A DNA stretch of 64,000 nt from Solenopsis invicta (GCF_016802725.1 NC_052666.1:5807001-5871000), one strand, 5' to 3'. Numbered from the stretch's first letter, positions 9,953-22,397 are shown. Program-made: numbers and translations. Notes: generated from the sequence alone by a model not told the origin.

Positions 9953-10695
9953 GAAAAGCCGGCAACGAACGAGATCGAAGTACGAGCTGAAAGTACGAGA
10001 CGGAGGCGGCAGCCAAGCATCAGGGCGAGTCGTAGCATTCCGTGAGGCATCCTGAGACACACGAGGCACCGAAAAGGCACGTAAATATCGAAAATCGGCA
10101 AATCGAAAGGCCGAGAAGAACGAGGCGGACGAGTCCATTACGAGAGAGAGAGGGGGGCAAGCCCATAGCAACAAGTGGGCGAGTCCACTTCATCGAGCGA
10201 AAGATTCCATTACGGCGGGCGAGCGAGCCTGTCCGAACAAGTGAGAGAGAGCGATCTTCAACAACGAGCGAATCTTTTCGTGCAAGGCAGGCACGAACGA
10301 CTACACCCAAACGAGCGAGTCCGTTCGTACCCCGCGGAAGGCGACGGCGACTGCACCAACGAACGAGTACGTTCGCACCAGCGAACGAGAACGACTGCAT
10401 CCAGCGAGCGAGTACGAGCGTGTCGAGCGACAAGGACGGCTGTACTTACATCGAGACGAGTCGAACGATCGATACCGCGTGGCGGCGAACGAGCGAGATC
10501 CATTCCAAGCAATCACCGGAAACGAGACAAGCAAGCTAAGTCACATAAGCATTATAATTTATCGTTGCATAATTTCTTATGTTTATCGTTAAAGAATTTC
10601 ATATATTTATCGTTACATAATACCGCATATTTATCGTCACATAATTTTGCATAAAATTTTATTTTGTCTGTACGTCACGAAAGAAATAGATAAAA
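9953..10695 (+). promoter_or_regulatory. BEL 5' leader, unit 3
   Basis: 743 nt, same as 4102-4844. The four 24-bp repeats lie at 10558-10653. Confidence 0.6.
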
Positions 10696-12828
10696 ATGAG
10701 TAATCTAACGCAATTAAAACAAAGGAAAAGAATAACGAAGGCGGGCATTACTCGAATCGAAACTTTTATGAGAGAAATGAATATTAATACTGTAGATATC
10801 GAAGCATTAAATATTAGATTAAATAAACTAGATGAACACCATCGAACATTAACTGACACATTAATAGAAATAGCAGCAATTGATGAGGAAATTTCAGATG
10901 AACAAGTTGATGCCGAAATGTCTGTTTGTGAAGACAAATATATAGAATTAAAGGTATTAGGCGATCGAGTGATGAAAGATCGAGTAAGGCCGGCCGGCGT
11001 TAGTAATCACATTGAACAAGCAACGGTATCAGTGAATCCTCCTTCAAATAGAGTAAATGACAATTTCGTAAGACTGCCAAAAATCGACTTACCGACTTTC
11101 TCGGGCTCATATGAAGATTGGCATCCATATTTTGATACATTCAATTCTTTAATACACTCTAACGCTTCGTTGAGAAATATACAAAAGTTTCATTATTTAA
11201 AATCGTCATTGAAGGGAGATGCAGCTGAGACTATTGCTTCGATCGAAATATCTGATGTTAATTACAATGACGCATGGTCTCGTTTGAGAGAAAGATATGA
11301 AAACGAGCGAATAGCTGTACAAAATCACATTAAATCTATTTTCGAATTACCGGTCTTAAGACGTGAAAATGGCAACGTGTTGCGAAATATTTTAGACGGG
11401 TTATTAAAACATACTAGAGCGCTGCGGGCACTGGGGCGTCCGACAGACCAGTGGGATGATATTTTAATTCATATCGTAACAAGTAAACTAGACTTCATTA
11501 CTATTAAAGAATGGGAAAATACATTGCAACCCAGAGAATTACCAACAATACAAGAGTTCATTGAATTTTTAACCAAAAGGTGTCAAACTTTAGAGGCTGT
11601 TGCAAGAAGAACTTTCTTAGGAAATCAAAACGTGAACTTAAAGCAAAATTCTAACGTTAAGGTGATAGCATCCCACGCGGCTGTGAGTGACGTTAAGTGC
11701 GCGCAGTGCAAGGGTGATCATCAAATCTACCATTGCCAAATATTTAAGGAACTTCCTATCGCAGAAAGATTAAATAAAGTAAAGTCCCTGAAGCTGTGTC
11801 TGAACTGTCTTAGAAGTAAGCACATGATCAAAGACTGCACGGCCAGTCATTACAGAATATGCTCAAAAAAACATAGTACGCTGTTGCACGAAGATCGTGG
11901 CCCCGCACGAGAAAATAGAAACGAAGCGGGTAATAAGGAAACAAAAACAGAATCAGATTCTAATAAACCAAGTAGTTCAGTATGTGCATCATCGCATTCG
12001 AGAAAATGCAAGGGTGAATCGCTATTGTCTACCGCGATAATAAAGGTAAAAAATAACGGGGGAAATTATATTGAAGGAAGGGCACTGTTAGACAGTGGTT
12101 CACAATCGAATTTTATAACGCGAGAATTTTTTAAACGGTTAAATTTAAAGTCAACGGACGATAAGGTCAAAATAAACGGAGTTAATGAAGGCGTTTCTAG
12201 CGCAACAAAATCGGTAAATATAAAAATAGCGTCACGTTTCGGTACATTTGGAACGGAACTGGAGTGCATAATCTTAAAGCAAATCACACCAATGTTACCG
12301 ACAAGCGAGTGTGATACGATTAAATTAAGCATACCGGAAAATATTCGATTAGCGGATCCGAGTTTCCATGTGACGGGCCAAATAGATATTTTAATAGGTA
12401 CGGATATATTTTGGGATTTATTCTGCATAGGCCAAATAAAATTAGGAAAAAATATGCCCACGCTACAAAAATCATTATTCGGTTGGGTAGTGGCAGGGCC
12501 TACGCAAATAAATAATATAAGGAAATCGAGACAAATCAATTGCAACCTAAGCACAATAGATCAAATCAACGAAACAATACACAAATTTTGGGAAGTAGAA
12601 GCTTATGAATCGAATGACAAAACGTGCCTAGATCAGGAAGAGAAATATTGCGAAAACTTTTTTAAAGAAACATACTCTCGTAAATCGGGGGGAAAATTTG
12701 TTGTTAAACTACCGATAAAAAAGAAAATACTAGCCTCACTAAACGATTCTAGGGAAATCGCGTTGAAAAGATTTTTATCTTTAGAAAAAAGATTTGCAAG
12801 AGATCAAATTTTAAAAAAAAATATGTGA
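10696..12828 (+). CDS. BEL/Pao gag-protease, unit 3
   Basis: 710 residues, same translation as the copy at 4845-6977, including the DSG protease motif and the nine-A run before the stop. Confidence 0.92.
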   Translation: MSNLTQLKQRKRITKAGITRIETFMREMNINTVDIEALNIRLNKLDEHHRTLTDTLIEIAAIDEEISDEQVDAEMSVCEDKYIELKVLGDRVMKDRVRPAGVSNHIEQATVSVNPPSNRVNDNFVRLPKIDLPTFSGSYEDWHPYFDTFNSLIHSNASLRNIQKFHYLKSSLKGDAAETIASIEISDVNYNDAWSRLRERYENERIAVQNHIKSIFELPVLRRENGNVLRNILDGLLKHTRALRALGRPTDQWDDILIHIVTSKLDFITIKEWENTLQPRELPTIQEFIEFLTKRCQTLEAVARRTFLGNQNVNLKQNSNVKVIASHAAVSDVKCAQCKGDHQIYHCQIFKELPIAERLNKVKSLKLCLNCLRSKHMIKDCTASHYRICSKKHSTLLHEDRGPARENRNEAGNKETKTESDSNKPSSSVCASSHSRKCKGESLLSTAIIKVKNNGGNYIEGRALLDSGSQSNFITREFFKRLNLKSTDDKVKINGVNEGVSSATKSVNIKIASRFGTFGTELECIILKQITPMLPTSECDTIKLSIPENIRLADPSFHVTGQIDILIGTDIFWDLFCIGQIKLGKNMPTLQKSLFGWVVAGPTQINNIRKSRQINCNLSTIDQINETIHKFWEVEAYESNDKTCLDQEEKYCENFFKETYSRKSGGKFVVKLPIKKKILASLNDSREIALKRFLSLEKRFARDQILKKNM

Positions 12829-15038
12829 ACTTTATGAAGGAATATTTATCACTAGGTCACATGAGGCGTAAATCGACAACTAAAGAAGGGGCAATACAAG
12901 TGTTCTTACCGCATCACGCAGTATTCAAAGAAAGCAGCACCACTACGAAAACAAGGGTAGTTTTTGATGCCTCGAGCAAAGGGGCGAGGGGTAAATCGTT
13001 AAACGACGCATTATGCAAGGGTCCGGTCTTACAGCTAGACTTATTTTCACTAATAATAAGATTCAGGAAATTTAAATACGTTTTAAGTGCAGATATATCT
13101 AAGATGTATAGACAAATATTTGTACACGAAGATCAAACCGCGTTGCAATCAATTTTGTGGCGGGAGGATCCGACAACGGATATCGAAGAATATGAGCTAC
13201 TAACAATAACTTACGGTACAAAACCGGCATCCTTCCTAGCAGTAAGGTGTTTGCACCAATTAGCGGAATTAGAGAAAGAAAAATTTCCCAAAGCAGCAGA
13301 AGTAGTTTTAAAAGATTTCTACATGGACGATCTGTTAACAGGGGGAAACTCTATCGAAGAAGTTAAAGAATTAAAAAATCAATTAATAGGGTTACTAGCT
13401 AAGGGCGGATTCGAGTTACACAAATGGAACACAAACGTAGTTGATACAAAAGAAAAAGATCCGAATAAAAACAAGTCAGTAAACCTTCATAAATTAGAGG
13501 AATCAAAATTGTTAGGGATACGGTGGAACCCTTCGAGCGATGCATTCCACTACGAGGTGGAGTCGAGAGACGAAAAGCGTACAACAAAGCGAACTATGTT
13601 GTCACAAATCTGCAAATTGTTTGACCCATTGGGCTTAGTAGGGCCTATTATAACACTAGCGAAAATATTGATGCAAAAATTGTGGAGTCTTGGCCTAGAT
13701 TGGGACGAGTCAGTTCCTATGAGCATATATAAAGAGTGGCATCAGCTAAAATCGCAATTGAATCTATTAAACAGATTGAAAATTCCTAGAGCAATAATGA
13801 CTGGTAATACAGGCACAAGGATACAGCTACATGGATTTTGCGATGCGAGCGAAAAGGCATACGGAGCCTGCGTATACATAAGAGAGCAAATAGCGTCAGA
13901 CAAAATAGGGATTGCTTTAGTATGTTCAAAATCTAGGGTAGCACCCATGAAAACTTTATCGTTGCCGCGACTAGAGTTGTGCGGAGCGGTATTGTTGGCA
14001 AATTTAATGAAACGCGTGTTGGACAGTTTAAACATAAAAATAAGCCAAAGATATTTCTGGTGCGATTCCAAAATTGTTATAACGTGGATAAGGTCGTCAT
14101 CCCGAAAATGGCAGACCTTCGTAGCAAACCGAGCGAGCGAAATTCAAAGCATTTCTTCTCCTTCCGAATGGCATCATATAAAATCGAAAGAAAATCCCGC
14201 GGATTTAATTTCAAGAGGAGAAACCTCCGAACATTTAATAAATACAAAGTTGTGGTGGCAAGGGCCTACATGGCTACAAGCTAACGAGGAAACGTGGCCG
14301 ATGGAAGGTGAGGAATTGCTTTTGACAAACGCACCAGAAATGAGAAAACAAGCTGTGATTGCAATAACAACCAAAGAAGAACCAGTATTAGATTACAATA
14401 GACACTCCACATTAGTTAAGTTAATAAATATCGTTGCTTATATGTTAAGATTTATAGAGAATACAAAATGCAAAAATGAAAACAAAGAAGCTAAGTTAGG
14501 TAAAATAACGTTACAAGAAAAACGCAAGGCAAAATTAAAGTTAATTAAACTTATACAAACCGAGGAATATAATGAAGAATTAAATGCGTTACAGGCTAAA
14601 AATAAAGTATCGTTGAAGTCGAAATTAAAAACTCTCCATCCGTTCCTGGACGATGAAGGCGTCATACGGGTCGGAGGAAGGCTTCAGCAAGCGTCACTGC
14701 CGGAAAGAACAAAACATCCTATCGTCATCCCAGCAGCACATCGCTTCACCACTCTAGTGATAAATCATTATCATGAGAAACTGCTCCATGCAGGTGCGCA
14801 GACCACGCTGTATGCTATTCGAGAAGAATTTTGGCCAATTCAAGCGAGGAATAAAATAAAGAAGATAATTCGACAGTGCGTCAAATGTCGCAAGGCCAAC
14901 CCAATGGTCGGTTGGCAGTTAATGGGACAGTTACCCTCCGTGAGAGTGAATGTTGGCAGACCATTTTTGAGCAGCGGAGTAGACTACTGCGGGCCGTTCC
15001 AGGTGAGAGATAGTCACAGTGCGTACCGAAAAGGGTAA
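12825..15038 (+). CDS. BEL/Pao pol with truncated integrase, unit 3
   Basis: 737 residues, same translation as 6974-9187. YMDD and all RNase H acidic residues are present, and the integrase ends at the same point. Confidence 0.9.
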   Translation: MNFMKEYLSLGHMRRKSTTKEGAIQVFLPHHAVFKESSTTTKTRVVFDASSKGARGKSLNDALCKGPVLQLDLFSLIIRFRKFKYVLSADISKMYRQIFVHEDQTALQSILWREDPTTDIEEYELLTITYGTKPASFLAVRCLHQLAELEKEKFPKAAEVVLKDFYMDDLLTGGNSIEEVKELKNQLIGLLAKGGFELHKWNTNVVDTKEKDPNKNKSVNLHKLEESKLLGIRWNPSSDAFHYEVESRDEKRTTKRTMLSQICKLFDPLGLVGPIITLAKILMQKLWSLGLDWDESVPMSIYKEWHQLKSQLNLLNRLKIPRAIMTGNTGTRIQLHGFCDASEKAYGACVYIREQIASDKIGIALVCSKSRVAPMKTLSLPRLELCGAVLLANLMKRVLDSLNIKISQRYFWCDSKIVITWIRSSSRKWQTFVANRASEIQSISSPSEWHHIKSKENPADLISRGETSEHLINTKLWWQGPTWLQANEETWPMEGEELLLTNAPEMRKQAVIAITTKEEPVLDYNRHSTLVKLINIVAYMLRFIENTKCKNENKEAKLGKITLQEKRKAKLKLIKLIQTEEYNEELNALQAKNKVSLKSKLKTLHPFLDDEGVIRVGGRLQQASLPERTKHPIVIPAAHRFTTLVINHYHEKLLHAGAQTTLYAIREEFWPIQARNKIKKIIRQCVKCRKANPMVGWQLMGQLPSVRVNVGRPFLSSGVDYCGPFQVRDSHSAYRKG

Positions 15039-15184
15039 CTACAAAAGAGCAATTGCAAGCATTGCACCCTTACTAGATTAACATCAGTATTCAATCATAT
15101 TAAATTTCCTTGCCTTTTTTGTTTGTTTATTGTTTTGTACTTATATTATTGAAAATATAGGTATATTTGTCAAGGCGGGCGGCG

Positions 15185-15426
15185 TGTCCGAATAGTCATT
15201 TAGTGTTACATTACTTTAAATAGTCGCGCTGTCGCGTTAGGCGACATCGTTAGTTAAGAGCGAGCGGAAAGGCGCTGTATACGCTAGCGAGCGCGGATCG
15301 CGAGAGCTCCCGCCAAGAGAGTCACTTGTAAATCAATCGTCACTCAACAAAGTTAACTCGTGTACCTGAGAAAATGTGTCTCACGCTCAATCAACCAACC
15401 CAGTTAAATTAAAGAAAACACCAACA
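15185..15426 (+). mobile_element. BEL LTR, unit 3
   Basis: 242 bp, no difference from 3483-3724 seen (AACAAA variant). Confidence 0.75.
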
Positions 15427-15803
15427 GTTCCTTAAAATTCTTTTTCTCCTTGGTATAATCTTCTCTTCCTATTTTTTCTTTCTTCCATTTCTTGTATATC
15501 CTCTTTACTTCTCTCTTTTTTCTTGTGCAGCTTCTATCCCACCAATCCTTGTCTCCAAGCTCCACCTTTTTCCTCTTTCTTATTTTTTTCTTTATCATGG
15601 TCTTGTGCACTATCCTCTTTATCTTATCCCATTTTTCCTCAATCGTATCGTCCTCCTTTTCTTCCAACTCTTTCGCTTTACACAGTTCCTCTGTTATTTC
15701 TGCATATACCTCTCTTGCTTCTTCGTCCCATACTATTATTTCTATTTCTTTTTCTTCTTCCTCTTCTTCTCCTGGGTCCCTTCCTTCCTCTTCTATGACC
15801 TCC
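15427..15803 (-). mobile_element. LINE fragment at junction, unit 3/4
   Basis: Same 377-bp antisense LINE piece and breakpoint as 3725-4101. Confidence 0.8.
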
Positions 15804-16546
15804 GAAAAGCCGGCAACGAACGAGATCGAAGTACGAGCTGAAAGTACGAGACGGAGGCGGCAGCCAAGCATCAGGGCGAGTCGTAGCATTCCGTGAGGCA
15901 TCCTGAGACACACGAGGCACCGAAAAGGCACGTAAATATCGAAAATCGGCAAATCGAAAGGCCGAGAAGAACGAGGCGGACGAGTCCATTACGAGAGAGA
16001 GAGGGGGGCAAGCCCATAGCAACAAGTGGGCGAGTCCACTTCATCGAGCGAAAGATTCCATTACGGCGGGCGAGCGAGCCTGTCCGAACAAGTGAGAGAG
16101 AGCGATCTTCAACAACGAGCGAATCTTTTCGTGCAAGGCAGGCACGAACGACTACACCCAAACGAGCGAGTCCGTTCGTACCCCGCGGAAGGCGACGGCG
16201 ACTGCACCAACGAACGAGTACGTTCGCACCAGCGAACGAGAACGACTGCATCCAGCGAGCGAGTACGAGCGTGTCGAGCGACAAGGACGGCTGTACTTAC
16301 ATCGAGACGAGTCGAACGATCGATACCGCGTGGCGGCGAACGAGCGAGATCCATTCCAAGCAATCACCGGAAACGAGACAAGCAAGCTAAGTCACATAAG
16401 CATTATAATTTATCGTTGCATAATTTCTTATGTTTATCGTTAAAGAATTTCATATATTTATCGTTACATAATACCGCATATTTATCGTCACATAATTTTG
16501 CATAAAATTTTATTTTGTCTGTACGTCACGAAAGAAATAGATAAAA
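15804..16546 (+). promoter_or_regulatory. BEL 5' leader, unit 4
   Basis: 743 nt, same as 4102-4844. The four 24-bp repeats are at 16409-16504. Confidence 0.6.
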
Positions 16547-18679
16547 ATGAGTAATCTAACGCAATTAAAACAAAGGAAAAGAATAACGAAGGCGGGCATT
16601 ACTCGAATCGAAACTTTTATGAGAGAAATGAATATTAATACTGTAGATATCGAAGCATTAAATATTAGATTAAATAAACTAGATGAACACCATCGAACAT
16701 TAACTGACACATTAATAGAAATAGCAGCAATTGATGAGGAAATTTCAGATGAACAAGTTGATGCCGAAATGTCTGTTTGTGAAGACAAATATATAGAATT
16801 AAAGGTATTAGGCGATCGAGTGATGAAAGATCGAGTAAGGCCGGCCGGCGTTAGTAATCACATTGAACAAGCAACGGTATCAGTGAATCCTCCTTCAAAT
16901 AGAGTAAATGACAATTTCGTAAGACTGCCAAAAATCGACTTACCGACTTTCTCGGGCTCATATGAAGATTGGCATCCATATTTTGATACATTCAATTCTT
17001 TAATACACTCTAACGCTTCGTTGAGAAATATACAAAAGTTTCATTATTTAAAATCGTCATTGAAGGGAGATGCAGCTGAGACTATTGCTTCGATCGAAAT
17101 ATCTGATGTTAATTACAATGACGCATGGTCTCGTTTGAGAGAAAGATATGAAAACGAGCGAATAGCTGTACAAAATCACATTAAATCTATTTTCGAATTA
17201 CCGGTCTTAAGACGTGAAAATGGCAACGTGTTGCGAAATATTTTAGACGGGTTATTAAAACATACTAGAGCGCTGCGGGCACTGGGGCGTCCGACAGACC
17301 AGTGGGATGATATTTTAATTCATATCGTAACAAGTAAACTAGACTTCATTACTATTAAAGAATGGGAAAATACATTGCAACCCAGAGAATTACCAACAAT
17401 ACAAGAGTTCATTGAATTTTTAACCAAAAGGTGTCAAACTTTAGAGGCTGTTGCAAGAAGAACTTTCTTAGGAAATCAAAACGTGAACTTAAAGCAAAAT
17501 TCTAACGTTAAGGTGATAGCATCCCACGCGGCTGTGAGTGACGTTAAGTGCGCGCAGTGCAAGGGTGATCATCAAATCTACCATTGCCAAATATTTAAGG
17601 AACTTCCTATCGCAGAAAGATTAAATAAAGTAAAGTCCCTGAAGCTGTGTCTGAACTGTCTTAGAAGTAAGCACATGATCAAAGACTGCACGGCCAGTCA
17701 TTACAGAATATGCTCAAAAAAACATAGTACGCTGTTGCACGAAGATCGTGGCCCCGCACGAGAAAATAGAAACGAAGCGGGTAATAAGGAAACAAAAACA
17801 GAATCAGATTCTAATAAACCAAGTAGTTCAGTATGTGCATCATCGCATTCGAGAAAATGCAAGGGTGAATCGCTATTGTCTACCGCGATAATAAAGGTAA
17901 AAAATAACGGGGGAAATTATATTGAAGGAAGGGCACTGTTAGACAGTGGTTCACAATCGAATTTTATAACGCGAGAATTTTTTAAACGGTTAAATTTAAA
18001 GTCAACGGACGATAAGGTCAAAATAAACGGAGTTAATGAAGGCGTTTCTAGCGCAACAAAATCGGTAAATATAAAAATAGCGTCACGTTTCGGTACATTT
18101 GGAACGGAACTGGAGTGCATAATCTTAAAGCAAATCACACCAATGTTACCGACAAGCGAGTGTGATACGATTAAATTAAGCATACCGGAAAATATTCGAT
18201 TAGCGGATCCGAGTTTCCATGTGACGGGCCAAATAGATATTTTAATAGGTACGGATATATTTTGGGATTTATTCTGCATAGGCCAAATAAAATTAGGAAA
18301 AAATATGCCCACGCTACAAAAATCATTATTCGGTTGGGTAGTGGCAGGGCCTACGCAAATAAATAATATAAGGAAATCGAGACAAATCAATTGCAACCTA
18401 AGCACAATAGATCAAATCAACGAAACAATACACAAATTTTGGGAAGTAGAAGCTTATGAATCGAATGACAAAACGTGCCTAGATCAGGAAGAGAAATATT
18501 GCGAAAACTTTTTTAAAGAAACATACTCTCGTAAATCGGGGGGAAAATTTGTTGTTAAACTACCGATAAAAAAGAAAATACTAGCCTCACTAAACGATTC
18601 TAGGGAAATCGCGTTGAAAAGATTTTTATCTTTAGAAAAAAGATTTGCAAGAGATCAAATTTTAAAAAAAAATATGTGA
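16547..18679 (+). CDS. BEL/Pao gag-protease, unit 4
   Basis: 710 residues, same translation as 4845-6977. Confidence 0.92.
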   Translation: MSNLTQLKQRKRITKAGITRIETFMREMNINTVDIEALNIRLNKLDEHHRTLTDTLIEIAAIDEEISDEQVDAEMSVCEDKYIELKVLGDRVMKDRVRPAGVSNHIEQATVSVNPPSNRVNDNFVRLPKIDLPTFSGSYEDWHPYFDTFNSLIHSNASLRNIQKFHYLKSSLKGDAAETIASIEISDVNYNDAWSRLRERYENERIAVQNHIKSIFELPVLRRENGNVLRNILDGLLKHTRALRALGRPTDQWDDILIHIVTSKLDFITIKEWENTLQPRELPTIQEFIEFLTKRCQTLEAVARRTFLGNQNVNLKQNSNVKVIASHAAVSDVKCAQCKGDHQIYHCQIFKELPIAERLNKVKSLKLCLNCLRSKHMIKDCTASHYRICSKKHSTLLHEDRGPARENRNEAGNKETKTESDSNKPSSSVCASSHSRKCKGESLLSTAIIKVKNNGGNYIEGRALLDSGSQSNFITREFFKRLNLKSTDDKVKINGVNEGVSSATKSVNIKIASRFGTFGTELECIILKQITPMLPTSECDTIKLSIPENIRLADPSFHVTGQIDILIGTDIFWDLFCIGQIKLGKNMPTLQKSLFGWVVAGPTQINNIRKSRQINCNLSTIDQINETIHKFWEVEAYESNDKTCLDQEEKYCENFFKETYSRKSGGKFVVKLPIKKKILASLNDSREIALKRFLSLEKRFARDQILKKNM

Positions 18680-20889
18680 ACTTTATGAAGGAATATTTAT
18701 CACTAGGTCACATGAGGCGTAAATCGACAACTAAAGAAGGGGCAATACAAGTGTTCTTACCGCATCACGCAGTATTCAAAGAAAGCAGCACCACTACGAA
18801 AACAAGGGTAGTTTTTGATGCCTCGAGCAAAGGGGCGAGGGGTAAATCGTTAAACGACGCATTATGCAAGGGTCCGGTCTTACAGCTAGACTTATTTTCA
18901 CTAATAATAAGATTCAGGAAATTTAAATACGTTTTAAGTGCAGATATATCTAAGATGTATAGACAAATATTTGTACACGAAGATCAAACCGCGTTGCAAT
19001 CAATTTTGTGGCGGGAGGATCCGACAACGGATATCGAAGAATATGAGCTACTAACAATAACTTACGGTACAAAACCGGCATCCTTCCTAGCAGTAAGGTG
19101 TTTGCACCAATTAGCGGAATTAGAGAAAGAAAAATTTCCCAAAGCAGCAGAAGTAGTTTTAAAAGATTTCTACATGGACGATCTGTTAACAGGGGGAAAC
19201 TCTATCGAAGAAGTTAAAGAATTAAAAAATCAATTAATAGGGTTACTAGCTAAGGGCGGATTCGAGTTACACAAATGGAACACAAACGTAGTTGATACAA
19301 AAGAAAAAGATCCGAATAAAAACAAGTCAGTAAACCTTCATAAATTAGAGGAATCAAAATTGTTAGGGATACGGTGGAACCCTTCGAGCGATGCATTCCA
19401 CTACGAGGTGGAGTCGAGAGACGAAAAGCGTACAACAAAGCGAACTATGTTGTCACAAATCTGCAAATTGTTTGACCCATTGGGCTTAGTAGGGCCTATT
19501 ATAACACTAGCGAAAATATTGATGCAAAAATTGTGGAGTCTTGGCCTAGATTGGGACGAGTCAGTTCCTATGAGCATATATAAAGAGTGGCATCAGCTAA
19601 AATCGCAATTGAATCTATTAAACAGATTGAAAATTCCTAGAGCAATAATGACTGGTAATACAGGCACAAGGATACAGCTACATGGATTTTGCGATGCGAG
19701 CGAAAAGGCATACGGAGCCTGCGTATACATAAGAGAGCAAATAGCGTCAGACAAAATAGGGATTGCTTTAGTATGTTCAAAATCTAGGGTAGCACCCATG
19801 AAAACTTTATCGTTGCCGCGACTAGAGTTGTGCGGAGCGGTATTGTTGGCAAATTTAATGAAACGCGTGTTGGACAGTTTAAACATAAAAATAAGCCAAA
19901 GATATTTCTGGTGCGATTCCAAAATTGTTATAACGTGGATAAGGTCGTCATCCCGAAAATGGCAGACCTTCGTAGCAAACCGAGCGAGCGAAATTCAAAG
20001 CATTTCTTCTCCTTCCGAATGGCATCATATAAAATCGAAAGAAAATCCCGCGGATTTAATTTCAAGAGGAGAAACCTCCGAACATTTAATAAATACAAAG
20101 TTGTGGTGGCAAGGGCCTACATGGCTACAAGCTAACGAGGAAACGTGGCCGATGGAAGGTGAGGAATTGCTTTTGACAAACGCACCAGAAATGAGAAAAC
20201 AAGCTGTGATTGCAATAACAACCAAAGAAGAACCAGTATTAGATTACAATAGACACTCCACATTAGTTAAGTTAATAAATATCGTTGCTTATATGTTAAG
20301 ATTTATAGAGAATACAAAATGCAAAAATGAAAACAAAGAAGCTAAGTTAGGTAAAATAACGTTACAAGAAAAACGCAAGGCAAAATTAAAGTTAATTAAA
20401 CTTATACAAACCGAGGAATATAATGAAGAATTAAATGCGTTACAGGCTAAAAATAAAGTATCGTTGAAGTCGAAATTAAAAACTCTCCATCCGTTCCTGG
20501 ACGATGAAGGCGTCATACGGGTCGGAGGAAGGCTTCAGCAAGCGTCACTGCCGGAAAGAACAAAACATCCTATCGTCATCCCAGCAGCACATCGCTTCAC
20601 CACTCTAGTGATAAATCATTATCATGAGAAACTGCTCCATGCAGGTGCGCAGACCACGCTGTATGCTATTCGAGAAGAATTTTGGCCAATTCAAGCGAGG
20701 AATAAAATAAAGAAGATAATTCGACAGTGCGTCAAATGTCGCAAGGCCAACCCAATGGTCGGTTGGCAGTTAATGGGACAGTTACCCTCCGTGAGAGTGA
20801 ATGTTGGCAGACCATTTTTGAGCAGCGGAGTAGACTACTGCGGGCCGTTCCAGGTGAGAGATAGTCACAGTGCGTACCGAAAAGGGTAA
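18676..20889 (+). CDS. BEL/Pao pol with truncated integrase, unit 4
   Basis: 737 residues, same translation as 6974-9187. Confidence 0.9.
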   Translation: MNFMKEYLSLGHMRRKSTTKEGAIQVFLPHHAVFKESSTTTKTRVVFDASSKGARGKSLNDALCKGPVLQLDLFSLIIRFRKFKYVLSADISKMYRQIFVHEDQTALQSILWREDPTTDIEEYELLTITYGTKPASFLAVRCLHQLAELEKEKFPKAAEVVLKDFYMDDLLTGGNSIEEVKELKNQLIGLLAKGGFELHKWNTNVVDTKEKDPNKNKSVNLHKLEESKLLGIRWNPSSDAFHYEVESRDEKRTTKRTMLSQICKLFDPLGLVGPIITLAKILMQKLWSLGLDWDESVPMSIYKEWHQLKSQLNLLNRLKIPRAIMTGNTGTRIQLHGFCDASEKAYGACVYIREQIASDKIGIALVCSKSRVAPMKTLSLPRLELCGAVLLANLMKRVLDSLNIKISQRYFWCDSKIVITWIRSSSRKWQTFVANRASEIQSISSPSEWHHIKSKENPADLISRGETSEHLINTKLWWQGPTWLQANEETWPMEGEELLLTNAPEMRKQAVIAITTKEEPVLDYNRHSTLVKLINIVAYMLRFIENTKCKNENKEAKLGKITLQEKRKAKLKLIKLIQTEEYNEELNALQAKNKVSLKSKLKTLHPFLDDEGVIRVGGRLQQASLPERTKHPIVIPAAHRFTTLVINHYHEKLLHAGAQTTLYAIREEFWPIQARNKIKKIIRQCVKCRKANPMVGWQLMGQLPSVRVNVGRPFLSSGVDYCGPFQVRDSHSAYRKG

Positions 20890-21035
20890 CTACAAAAGAG
20901 CAATTGCAAGCATTGCACCCTTACTAGATTAACATCAGTATTCAATCATATTAAATTTCCTTGCCTTTTTTGTTTGTTTATTGTTTTGTACTTATATTAT
21001 TGAAAATATAGGTATATTTGTCAAGGCGGGCGGCG

Positions 21036-21277
21036 TGTCCGAATAGTCATTTAGTGTTACATTACTTTAAATAGTCGCGCTGTCGCGTTAGGCGACATCG
21101 TTAGTTAAGAGCGAGCGGAAAGGCGCTGTATACGCTAGCGAGCGCGGATCGCGAGAGCTCCCGCCAAGAGAGTCACTTGTAAATCAATCGTCACTCAACA
21201 AAGTTAACTCGTGTACCTGAGAAAATGTGTCTCACGCTCAATCAACCAACCCAGTTAAATTAAAGAAAACACCAACA
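21036..21277 (+). mobile_element. BEL LTR, unit 4
   Basis: 242 bp, no difference from 3483-3724 seen. This is the last LTR with the GAGCGGAAAGG variant; units 5-7 read GAGCGGAGAGG. Confidence 0.75.
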
Positions 21278-21654
21278 GTTCCTTAAAATTCTTTTTCTCC
21301 TTGGTATAATCTTCTCTTCCTATTTTTTCTTTCTTCCATTTCTTGTATATCCTCTTTACTTCTCTCTTTTTTCTTGTGCAGCTTCTATCCCACCAATCCT
21401 TGTCTCCAAGCTCCACCTTTTTCCTCTTTCTTATTTTTTTCTTTATCATGGTCTTGTGCACTATCCTCTTTATCTTATCCCATTTTTCCTCAATCGTATC
21501 GTCCTCCTTTTCTTCCAACTCTTTCGCTTTACACAGTTCCTCTGTTATTTCTGCATATACCTCTCTTGCTTCTTCGTCCCATACTATTATTTCTATTTCT
21601 TTTTCTTCTTCCTCTTCTTCTCCTGGGTCCCTTCCTTCCTCTTCTATGACCTCC
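21278..21654 (-). mobile_element. LINE fragment at junction, unit 4/5
   Basis: Same 377-bp antisense LINE piece and breakpoint as 3725-4101. Confidence 0.8.
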
Positions 21655-22397
21655 GAAAAGCCGGCAACGAACGAGATCGAAGTACGAGCTGAAAGTACGA
21701 GACGGAGGCGGCAGCCAAGCATCAGGGCGAGTCGTAGCATTCCGTGAGGCATCCTGAGACACACGAGGCACCGAAAAGGCACGTAAATATCGAAAATCGG
21801 CAAATCGAAAGGCCGAGAAGAACGAGGCGGACGAGTCCATTACGAGAGAGAGAGGGGGGCAAGCCCATAGCAACAAGTGGGCGAGTCCACTTCATCGAGC
21901 GAAAGATTCCATTACGGCGGGCGAGCGAGCCTGTCCGAACAAGTGAGAGAGAGCGATCTTCAACAACGAGCGAATCTTTTCGTGCAAGGCAGGCACGAAC
22001 GACTACACCCAAACGAGCGAGTCCGTTCGTACCCCGCGGAAGGCGACGGCGACTGCACCAACGAACGAGTACGTTCGCACCAGCGAACGAGAACGACTGC
22101 ATCCAGCGAGCGAGTACGAGCGTGTCGAGCGACAAGGACGGCTGTACTTACATCGAGACGAGTCGAACGATCGATACCGCGTGGCGGCGAACGAGCGAGA
22201 TCCATTCCAAGCAATCACCGGAAACGAGACAAGCAAGCTAAGTCACATAAGCATTATAATTTATCGTTGCATAATTTCTTATGTTTATCGTTAAAGAATT
22301 TCATATATTTATCGTTACATAATACCGCATATTTATCGTCACATAATTTTGCATAAAATTTTATTTTGTCTGTACGTCACGAAAGAAATAGATAAAA
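21655..22397 (+). promoter_or_regulatory. BEL 5' leader, unit 5
   Basis: 743 nt, same as 4102-4844. The four 24-bp repeats are at 22260-22355. Confidence 0.6.
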